From JBBSHS01 sp038232515 (GTDB lineage Bacteria > Actinomycetota > Acidimicrobiia > Acidimicrobiales > JAUJNH01): 24,441 nt of DNA. This document shows, piece by piece, positions 5,941-12,050 of the stretch; position 1 is the first letter of the stretch, and each line of letters opens with the position of its first letter. The notes under the pieces were generated by a model. The model had not been told where the DNA came from, did not search any database, and worked only from the letters and a program-made list of their open reading frames with translations. The stretch is taken from positions 1-24,441 of the forward strand of contig JBBSHS010000036.1 of assembly GCA_038232515.1 (NCBI GenBank). The letters run 5' to 3'. Position numbers and translations under genes: made by a program.

Positions 5941-7308
5941 ATGGGCAAGCGAATGGTCGTGGTGGGCGGCGACGCCGGCGGCATGGCGGCCGCCGCCCAG
6001 GCCCGTCGGCGGGACCCGTCCCTGCACATCGTCGCCTTGGAGAAGGGCCGCTACACCAGCTACTCCGCCTGTGGGATCCCTTACCTGGTCGGCGGTGAGG
6101 TCGACGGGGTCGACCGGCTGGTGGCAAGGACGCCCCAGCAGTTCCGGGACACGCTCAACATCGACGTCCGCCTGCGCCACGAGGTCACCGCCCTGGACCT
6201 GGAGGCCGGCACCGTGGAGGTCCGCAACCACGAGCACGGACGCACCCTCAACCTCGGCTTCGACCTGCTCCACCTGGGCACCGGCGCCCGGCCCACCCGC
6301 CCCGATCTGCCCGGCATCGGCCTGCCATTCGTGAGGGGTGTCCAGACCCTCGACGACGGCACCGATCTCCTGGGGCTGATGGCCACACCCCCGCCCTGGG
6401 CCCCCGAGGGGATTCGCCGGGTGACGATCGTGGGGGCCGGCTACATCGGCCTGGAGATGGCCGAGGCGTTCCTGCACCGGGGGTGTGAGGTCACCGTCGT
6501 GACCGATTCGGCAGAAGTGATGCCCATTCTCGACGCCGACCTGGGAGCCCGGGTCACCCGGGCCATGCGGGCCCACGGCATCCAGGTGCGTTGTGGTGAG
6601 CCTGTCGTCGGCTTCGAGACGGGGGTCGTGCATGCCGCCGACGGCCCCATCCCCAGTGACCTGGCGGTGCTCGGGCTCGGGGTGACGCCCAACTCGGGCC
6701 TGGCCGCCGAGGCCGGACTGGCCCTCGGTGACCGTGGGTCGATTGCCGTCGACCGGCGCCAACGCGCCAGCCACCCGGCCGTGTGGACGGCCGGGGACTG
6801 CTGCCAGTCGTACCACCTGGTGTCGGGCCGGGGCGTCCACATCGCCTTGGGCACGGTCGCCAACAAGCAGGGCAGGGTGGCCGGCATCAACCTGGGCGGC
6901 GGCTACGCCACCTTTGCCGGAGTGGTAGGCACCGCCGCCACCAAGCTGTGCTCGCTGGAAGTGGCCCGTACCGGCCTGTCCGAGGCCGAGGCTGAAGAGG
7001 CGGGTTTCGCGTACATCGGCACCACGGTGGCCAGTACGACGCGCGCCGGCTACTACCCGGGTGGCGGGCCCATCGATGTCAAGTTCGTGGTCGAGCGCCA
7101 CACCGGGCGGCTCCTCGGCGGCCAGATCGTGGGAATGGAGGGAGCGGCCAAGCGCATCGACGTGGTGGCGGCCTGCGTCACGACGGGCATGACCGTCGAC
7201 GACATGACCAACCTCGATCTGGCCTACGCCCCACCCTTCGCCCCGGTGTGGGACCCGGTGCTGGCCGCGGCCCGCAAGGCCGCCGGACAGGTCGACCGCT
7301 CGACCTGA
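5941..7308 (+). CDS. CoA-disulfide reductase-like FAD/NAD(P)H oxidoreductase
   Basis: The 455-residue protein belongs to the pyridine nucleotide-disulfide reductase family, single-cysteine subgroup (CoA-disulfide reductase, NADH oxidase, NADH peroxidase). The FAD-binding VVGGDAGGMAA is at 7-17, the active-site SYSACGIPY has Cys44, the NAD(P)H-binding VGAGYIG is at 164-170, and the second FAD motif TAGDC is at 283-287. Tyr371/Tyr372 and Tyr429 (in LAYAPPFAP) fall where the CoA-disulfide reductase tyrosines lie, favouring that activity over water-forming NADH oxidase. There is no C-terminal rhodanese domain. It probably reduces a low-molecular-weight disulfide in the cytosol. The gene is transcribed alone or with the NUDIX gene 132 nt downstream. 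Confidence 0.85.
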   Translation: MGKRMVVVGGDAGGMAAAAQARRRDPSLHIVALEKGRYTSYSACGIPYLVGGEVDGVDRLVARTPQQFRDTLNIDVRLRHEVTALDLEAGTVEVRNHEHGRTLNLGFDLLHLGTGARPTRPDLPGIGLPFVRGVQTLDDGTDLLGLMATPPPWAPEGIRRVTIVGAGYIGLEMAEAFLHRGCEVTVVTDSAEVMPILDADLGARVTRAMRAHGIQVRCGEPVVGFETGVVHAADGPIPSDLAVLGLGVTPNSGLAAEAGLALGDRGSIAVDRRQRASHPAVWTAGDCCQSYHLVSGRGVHIALGTVANKQGRVAGINLGGGYATFAGVVGTAATKLCSLEVARTGLSEAEAEEAGFAYIGTTVASTTRAGYYPGGGPIDVKFVVERHTGRLLGGQIVGMEGAAKRIDVVAACVTTGMTVDDMTNLDLAYAPPFAPVWDPVLAAARKAAGQVDRST

Positions 7309-7423
7309 CGCCGAGGATGCCGTAGTGGGCCCATCTGCGGCCGGGATGGCGCACAGATCGTCCCCACGACGTGACGCCACGGCCGGGCCGGGTCCGCGAC
7401 GCGGCCCACGGGTGGGTGGCCGA

Positions 7424-7429
7424 TAGGGT
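7424..7429 (+). promoter_or_regulatory. -10 box for the NUDIX gene
   Basis: TAGGGT fits TAnnnT and ends 11 nt before ATG 7441, which would give a leader of only a few bases. Confidence 0.35.
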
Positions 7430-7440
7430 CGGGACCGGCC

Positions 7441-8130
7441 ATGGCGGACGACGACGACCGACCGGCACGGCGCACCGACGTGCTGCGCTGGAGCGAGGCG
7501 CTGGCCGGTATTGCCCGCACCGGACTGGGCTTCACCGAGAGCCTCTACGAGCGCGAACGCTTCGAGGAGGTGCTGAAGGTGGCGGCCGACATGCGGGCCG
7601 CCCTGCGCGACACCAGGGGAGCGGACGCCCACCAGGCCGAGTGGCTCAAGGCCGTGGGCAAGGGCGTGCCCGGCTATGTCACCCCCAAGGTCGCCATCGG
7701 GGCCGTGGTCGGCAACGACGACGGCGAGCTGCTGCTGGTGCAGCGGGCGGACTCCGGCGTCTGGCTCTACCCGACGGGATGGGCCGACATCGGCTACTCG
7801 GCGTCCGAGGTGGCGGTCAAAGAGGTGGCCGAGGAGACCGGCATCATCGCCGAGCCGGTAGGGGTGCTCGCCGTGCTCGACGGCCTGCGCCTCGGCTTCA
7901 CCTCCGTCCCCCTGTATTCGATCGTGTTCCACCTCCGGTGCCGGGGCGGTTCGCTGCAGTGCCATCCGCTCGAGTGCAGGGACGTCGGATGGTTCGCCGA
8001 GGACGGGCTTCCCGAGCCGTTGGCCGGAGGCCACCTCTGGGGGCCGGTCGCTTTTGCGGCCGTCCGGGGCGAGCCTGCGGAGGTTCTTTGGGACCGGCCC
8101 AGGGAGCCGGTCTGGCGAGACGTCGAGTGA
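7441..8130 (+). CDS. NUDIX hydrolase with Nudix_N_2-type N-terminus
   Basis: The 229-residue protein has an N-terminal helical region (RWSEALAGIARTGLGFTESLYERERF, about 15-40) like that of the X-linked nucleoside-diphosphate hydrolase group, then a NUDIX domain. The Nudix box is GWADIGYSASEVAVKEVAEETGI (about 115-137). It keeps the metal-binding EVAEETG core, but the first Glu of the GX5E motif is Tyr and the usual Arg is Lys. Such enzymes hydrolyse ADP-ribose, nucleoside-diphosphate sugars or CDP-choline; the substrate here cannot be told from sequence. It may share transcription with the flavoprotein gene or use its own promoter. A hairpin follows the stop codon. Confidence 0.85.
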   Translation: MADDDDRPARRTDVLRWSEALAGIARTGLGFTESLYERERFEEVLKVAADMRAALRDTRGADAHQAEWLKAVGKGVPGYVTPKVAIGAVVGNDDGELLLVQRADSGVWLYPTGWADIGYSASEVAVKEVAEETGIIAEPVGVLAVLDGLRLGFTSVPLYSIVFHLRCRGGSLQCHPLECRDVGWFAEDGLPEPLAGGHLWGPVAFAAVRGEPAEVLWDRPREPVWRDVE

Positions 8131-8141
8131 CGGCTGGATGT

Positions 8142-8164
8142 CGACCCCGTCAAGAAGGGGGTCG
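8142..8164. terminator. Bidirectional hairpin between convergent genes
   Basis: CGACCCC (8142-8148) pairs with GGGGTCG (8158-8164) across a 9-nt loop. The loop holds the stop codon of the minus-strand gene (8150-8152), and the hairpin lies 11 nt after the NUDIX stop, so it could terminate both transcripts. Confidence 0.55.
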
Positions 8165-8632
8165 GGACAGCTCCTCGAACAGCGCTTCGGTGATGGAGAC
8201 CTGCCGCTGGCTGGCCTCCCACTGGTCGCCGATGCGCTTGTGGTCGGCGACGCCCACTGCGTCCGGCTCCAGGCCCAGGACCAGTGTGCAGGCCGTGGCC
8301 AACCGCGCCGGCTCGACGTCGTCGCCGTAGGCGCAGAACGCCTCGAGGCCGTCCCAGAGACGGCCGAGGGGGATGGGCGGATCGGTGCCGTGGGCCAGGG
8401 CCAGTGCCGTTGACGGGAACACGTCCTCGGTGGCCATCCCCTCGGGACGCAAGTAGCCAGGCACGGGGTGCAGGCGCCACTCGAGCATCTCCTGGTTGGG
8501 ACCGTCCTCCCGCAGCCATACCTGCGAGCCGTTCACGTAGGCGTCGAGCGGGTCGCCCAGTTGGCGGTCGAGGTGGACGACCAGCTCCGATGTGACGCGC
8601 CAGACGCAGGTGGGGACCAGGGCCGCCGACAC
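8150..8632 (-). CDS. Protein of unknown function
   Basis: The 160-residue protein has no recognised domain. It starts at GTG 8632, preceded by AAGGTGG at the right distance. The N-terminal half is beta-like (CVWRVTSELVVHLDRQLGDPLDAYVNGSQVWL), followed by a Pro-rich linker and an acidic C-terminal region ending SITEALFEELSRPPS. No signal peptide or membrane segment is seen. High GC3 and hairpin termination support a real gene, and the long antisense frame that continues beyond 8632 does not belong to it. The promoter must lie in the 300-bp repeat-rich region shared divergently with the metallopeptidase gene. Confidence 0.65.
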   Translation of the reverse strand: MSAALVPTCVWRVTSELVVHLDRQLGDPLDAYVNGSQVWLREDGPNQEMLEWRLHPVPGYLRPEGMATEDVFPSTALALAHGTDPPIPLGRLWDGLEAFCAYGDDVEPARLATACTLVLGLEPDAVGVADHKRIGDQWEASQRQVSITEALFEELSRPPS

Positions 8633-8711
8633 CGGGCCACCTTGACACGTCGGGCGCCCGCCCCCGGTGGCACCGGCCGGCCCAGACCCCCACCGGCTGC
8701 CCGTACCCGGT

Positions 8712-8850
8712 CTGCCCAGGCCGTCTTGGCCTGGCTGCCCGGGCAGAAGATGTCGTGGGCACGACCGGTTCCGCCCGGGCGGTCGCCGCATGGCTGCCCG
8801 GGCAGAAGGTGTCGTGGGCACGACCGGATCTGCCCGGGCGGTCGCCGCCA
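8712..8850. repeat. 59-bp tandem repeat with a CNGCCCGGGCNG palindrome array
   Basis: Two near-identical 59-bp units span 8733-8791 and 8792-8850, with a degenerate partial copy before them. Each unit holds the perfect palindrome CTGCCCGGGCAG (8735, 8794), the inverted repeat GTCGTG-GG-CACGAC, and a second palindrome-like site (CCGCCCGGGCGG at 8771, CTGCCCGGGCGG at 8830). A degenerate site starts at 8712. The five sites are spaced 23, 36, 23 and 36 bp. The whole 8633-8932 region has no gene and separates two divergent genes, so the array is well placed to be an operator or to form structured RNA. Confidence 0.85.
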
Positions 8851-8857
8851 GTCGCCG

Positions 8858-8911
8858 GTGGGCAGGCGGTCGTACGCTCGCCGTGTGGGCAGGCGGTCGT
8901 ACGCTCGCCGT
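8858..8911 (+). repeat. 27-bp tandem duplication carrying two -10 boxes
   Basis: Two identical 27-bp units (8858-8884 and 8885-8911) each start GTGGGCAGGCGGTCG and contain TACGCT (8873-8878 and 8900-8905), a match to the TAnnnT -10 consensus. The second box ends 27 nt before ATG 8933, leaving room for the GGAGCGG ribosome-binding site at 8923-8930. This looks like a duplicated promoter of the metallopeptidase gene. No clear -35 box is seen. Confidence 0.6.
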
Positions 8912-8932
8912 GTGCGACGGGCCGGAGCGGTG

Positions 8933-10381
8933 ATGAAAGCCGTGAGCGCCGTGGCCGTGGCCGCCGCCGTGGCCGCCGCCGGGTGTTCCGGCGGTCGGCG
9001 GGCGGTGCCGTCCGCCGCCACCCGGAGCGCCCCGGCGTCGACGGCAGCCGGTTCGCCGATGACGGCCTCCACCGTGGCACAGCAGGTCGCGACCGCACCG
9101 TCCACCACCACGTCGAGGCCACCGCCCGCTCCCGGCTGCCCGGTAACGCCCCCACGGGCGGTGCCCGACCCGGATCGGCCCCGCTACACGTTGACCGTCG
9201 ACGTGGACGCTCCGGGGCACACCGCATCGGGCGCGGAGGAGGTGAGGTTCACGCCCGACATGGCGACCGACCGGCTGGTCCTGCGCCTGTGGCCCAACGG
9301 GCCCCTCCCGGCCGGCCACGGTGGTCACCTCGCAACCGGACCGGTCACCGTCGACGGGACGGTCCGGCCGTCGAGTATCGCCGATCCCACCACGCTGACG
9401 GTGCCGATGGCCATCGCCGCCAGGCAGTCGGTCACCATCGACCTGCCTTGGCGCTTGGACATCCCCGTCAACCTGTCCGAACGGTGGTCGGTGAGCGGCG
9501 CATCGGTGCGGTTGGCCAGCTTCGTCCCGCTGCTGGCGTGGGAGCCGGGCGTCGGCTGGGACACCGAGGCGCCCACGGTCGTCCACGGCGAAGCCACGTC
9601 CACCCCGGCGGCCGACTGGGACGTGCGGGTCGACGCCCATGGCCTCGACGTGCTGGCCGCCGGCACGCAGGATGGCACCGGCCACTGGACGGCCACCGCG
9701 GCCCGGGACTTCGCCCTGTCGGCCGGTCGCTTCACCGAGCGGTCCACCACCGTCAACGCCCCCGACCCGGTGGCGGTGACGGTCGGGGTGGCCGCCGGGG
9801 TGGGCGAGAACCCGCAGACCTACCTCGACAAGGCGGCCAAGGTCATCGTGTCCCTGGCCGGTCGGTTCGGGGCCTATCCGTTCCCCACTTACACGCTGGC
9901 GGTGACGCCCGGGCTGGCGGGCGGGATCGAGGATCCCATGTTCACCATGCAGGGCCCCGGCACCATCGGCCGCTCGACCAGCCATGAGATCGGCCACATG
10001 TGGTTCTACGCCCTCGTGGGCAACGACCAGGCCCGCGACCCGTGGCTGGACGAGGGCCTGGCCACCTGGGCCGAGGCCGGCTACGAGGGAACCCTGGGCA
10101 GCTTCGTCTCCCGCTCCATCCCCGTCGAGGCCATGGACAGGGCGGCCCGGCCCGTGTCGTACTGGGACGGCCACATCTCGTCGTACTACCGCGGGGTCTA
10201 TGTCCAGCCCACCCAGGCGCTGGCCCGGCTCGGCCCGCCGGCGCAGGTCGACTGTGTGCTCGCCGCCTACGCCGCCGCCTCCGCCTGGAAGATCGCCCGC
10301 CCCTCTGACCTTCTCCACGTGCTGGCGGGCACGTTCCCGGATGCGGCCGCCGTGCTGGCCGGGGTGGGCATCCATCCCTGA
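8933..10381 (+). CDS. Lipoprotein zinc metallopeptidase, M1-like gluzincin
   Basis: The 482-residue protein starts with a short basic end, a hydrophobic Ala/Val segment and AAAGC, with Cys18 as the likely lipidated residue although the -3 position is Ala rather than Leu. A Ser/Thr/Pro-rich linker (about 20-75) leads to a beta-rich M1-type N-terminal domain. The substrate motif is GGIEDPMF (330-337) in place of GAMEN. The zinc site is HEIGH (351-355) followed by Glu374 in WLDEGLA, the classic HEXXH-x18-E of M1 gluzincins. The C-terminal helical domain of long M1 aminopeptidases is largely missing, so it is a short variant. It should act outside the membrane on peptides or cell-surface proteins; the substrate is unknown. 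GGAGCGG precedes ATG 8933. Confidence 0.85.
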   Translation: MKAVSAVAVAAAVAAAGCSGGRRAVPSAATRSAPASTAAGSPMTASTVAQQVATAPSTTTSRPPPAPGCPVTPPRAVPDPDRPRYTLTVDVDAPGHTASGAEEVRFTPDMATDRLVLRLWPNGPLPAGHGGHLATGPVTVDGTVRPSSIADPTTLTVPMAIAARQSVTIDLPWRLDIPVNLSERWSVSGASVRLASFVPLLAWEPGVGWDTEAPTVVHGEATSTPAADWDVRVDAHGLDVLAAGTQDGTGHWTATAARDFALSAGRFTERSTTVNAPDPVAVTVGVAAGVGENPQTYLDKAAKVIVSLAGRFGAYPFPTYTLAVTPGLAGGIEDPMFTMQGPGTIGRSTSHEIGHMWFYALVGNDQARDPWLDEGLATWAEAGYEGTLGSFVSRSIPVEAMDRAARPVSYWDGHISSYYRGVYVQPTQALARLGPPAQVDCVLAAYAAASAWKIARPSDLLHVLAGTFPDAAAVLAGVGIHP

Positions 10382-10420
10382 GCGGGCGGCCGGCGTCGGG
10401 CCCGAGCCTCGACCCTGCGT

Positions 10421-11029
10421 TCAGGCGGTGTGGGCCAGCGGTGTGGGCCGACGGCGCAGCCACCGGGTTCCGAGCACCAGCACCACGACGAGGCCCAGCG
10501 CGCCGCCCCCACCGAGGATGAGGGGCAGGGACGAATGTGAGACACGGGCGGGAACGCCGCCGGCCACAGGAGCCTCGCCGCCACCGGGCGGGGCAACCCC
10601 GTCCGTGCCCGCCGACCGGGGTTGGGTGGCCGAGCAGATCGTCTCCTCGAAGTGGGGATTGGTCCCGTACAAGGGCGCGAAGACGTACTCCTCACCGGCG
10701 GTGTAGGTGCGGTCGATGGCCGAGAAGATGCCGTTGGCCACCGCCCGGGTGCCCTTCATCTCGACGCGGGCCGACACCGGCCCGCCGTGGTAGACGCGTT
10801 CCACGTCCACCGTGGCCGAGCGACCCTGGAAGCCGACCGCCGTCACCCGCCCGGTGAACAACACAGCGGCCGCGTTCAGATCGGTCGCCGGGCAACCGAG
10901 GATCCTACCGGCACCGGCCGCTACGCCGAAGCCGCCGCCCAAGCCGGAGCCCAGACCGAAGGCCAGGCCGGCGATCAGGATGGCGGCTCCCGTCCTGATC
11001 CAGCAAGCAGGGGAGGAGCGGGCTGTCAT
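10421..11029 (-). CDS. Secreted, membrane-anchored TIMP/NTR-like protein
   Basis: The 202-residue protein has an N-terminal signal-like hydrophobic stretch (about 13-42) and a C-terminal membrane segment (about 168-186, LPLILGGGGALGLVVVLVLG) followed by RWLRRR, so the middle should be exposed outside. The central part runs from Cys46 in LGCPATDL, through VLFTGRVTAV and VDVERVYHGG, to GEEYVFAPL and a second Cys in ETICSATQP. That pattern resembles bacterial proteins with a TIMP/netrin-like OB fold. The fold assignment is inference from motif spacing, not a clear match. A Gly/Pro linker precedes the anchor. It is convergent with the metallopeptidase gene (39 nt apart). Confidence 0.6.
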   Translation of the reverse strand: MTARSSPACWIRTGAAILIAGLAFGLGSGLGGGFGVAAGAGRILGCPATDLNAAAVLFTGRVTAVGFQGRSATVDVERVYHGGPVSARVEMKGTRAVANGIFSAIDRTYTAGEEYVFAPLYGTNPHFEETICSATQPRSAGTDGVAPPGGGEAPVAGGVPARVSHSSLPLILGGGGALGLVVVLVLGTRWLRRRPTPLAHTA

Positions 11030-11113
11030 GGCGACCAGCCTGCTACGTGGGCCCGGCGCTGGGTAACTGGGCAGGAGCTCGGGGCACGGGTAAACCGCGG
11101 CCCAGCCCGGGCG

Positions 11114-11968
11114 TCAGTCCCGACGGCCCTGCCCGCGTAGGAAGCGCTCAGCCTCGATGGCGATGGCGTCGGCCGACATCCCGTGGAGCTCCGGCTCGTG
11201 TTCGGCCGACTCCAGACCGCGGACATAGGCCGTCGCCTCCGGGTCGGCGGCCACGACGTCGTCGACCTCCTGGCGGTACTCCTCGGCCGCTTCGGCCAGG
11301 TCGGCCGTGTCGACGGTGGCGTGGAGGAGCGTGGCGCACCGCTCGACCAGCGCAAGTGCGGCCATGGGAGACGGCGTCCGGGACACGTAATGGGGAACCG
11401 ACGCCCACAGCGACGCGCTGGGGATGCCGACCACGGACAAGGCCTCGTTCAACACGCCCACGATCCCGGTCGGGCCCTCGTAGGCAGAACGGGTGAGGCC
11501 GAGGACATCGGCCATGGCCTCCTCGTTGGTGGTACCGCTCACCCGCGTCGGACGGGTATGGGGCGTGTCGTTGAGCAGCGCACCCAACGACACCGCCGAC
11601 TCGCACCCCAGTTCCATGGCGATGCCGACGATGGCCCCGCAGAACGTCCGCCACTTCAGCTGGGGCTCGGGGGCCAGCAGCATCACGACGTCCCGGTCGG
11701 CGCCGGGCAGGTGCCCGAAGGAGAGCTCGGGACCGGGCCACTCGATCTGGCGGGTCATGTCATCGGCCAGGCTGACGGTGGGCCGGACCTCGGTGAAGTC
11801 GTAGAACTCTTCAGGATCGATGGTGGCGAATATCTCGGCCCTCCACGCGCTGGCCAGGTAACGGGCGGCGGTGGTGGCCGCGTCTGCGGCATCGTTCCAA
11901 CCCTCGAAGGCGGCGACCAGAACGGGCCGGCGCAGGGACGGACGATCGTGCCAGGTGACGACGTCCAT
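11114..11968 (-). CDS. PAC2 family protein
   Basis: The 284-residue protein belongs to the PAC2 family (proteasome assembly chaperone 2-like), which is common in proteasome-bearing actinomycetes. The N-terminal PVLVAAFEGWNDAADAATTA (15-34) is the family signature, followed by DFTEVRPTV and RDVVMLLAPEPQLKWR, and a core SLGALLNDTPHTRPTRVSGT. The C-terminal part (PMAALALVERCATLLHATVDTADL and an acidic helix) is typical of actinobacterial members. Function in bacteria is unproven; a link to proteasome or protein quality control is suggested by the family name only. It begins 6 nt after a TAACCT box and is divergent from cbs (82 bp). Confidence 0.85.
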   Translation of the reverse strand: MDVVTWHDRPSLRRPVLVAAFEGWNDAADAATTAARYLASAWRAEIFATIDPEEFYDFTEVRPTVSLADDMTRQIEWPGPELSFGHLPGADRDVVMLLAPEPQLKWRTFCGAIVGIAMELGCESAVSLGALLNDTPHTRPTRVSGTTNEEAMADVLGLTRSAYEGPTGIVGVLNEALSVVGIPSASLWASVPHYVSRTPSPMAALALVERCATLLHATVDTADLAEAAEEYRQEVDDVVAADPEATAYVRGLESAEHEPELHGMSADAIAIEAERFLRGQGRRD

Positions 11969-11974
11969 GGGGCC

Positions 11975-11980
11975 AGGTTA
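11975..11980 (-). promoter_or_regulatory. -10 box for leaderless PAC2 transcript
   Basis: Read on the minus strand, TAACCT is followed by GGCCCC and then ATG 11968. The 6-nt distance places the start site at the start codon. Confidence 0.55.
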
Positions 11981-12050
11981 GCGAAGGGACGGCCGGCGAC
12001 TTGGGCGAGGGGTGTGGCCCCACCGGGTGAAAGGGATGGATGATGGGCCC

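Noticed and set aside
5801..6334. 177-residue plus-strand frame overlapping the flavoprotein start
   Set aside because: It is a frame-shifted reading of the flavoprotein gene with Thr/Pro/Ser/Trp-rich shadow composition.
5902..8034. 710-residue minus-strand open frame across the flavoprotein and NUDIX genes
   Set aside because: It is antisense to two well-supported genes; long antisense frames are expected in very GC-rich DNA.
8712..8911. CRISPR array
   Set aside because: The units are contiguous tandem repeats with two copies and no unique spacers, and no cas genes are present.
8633..10375. Upstream part of a 741-residue minus-strand frame
   Set aside because: Only the last 160 codons (8150-8632) look like protein. 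The rest is antisense to the metallopeptidase and to the tandem repeats.
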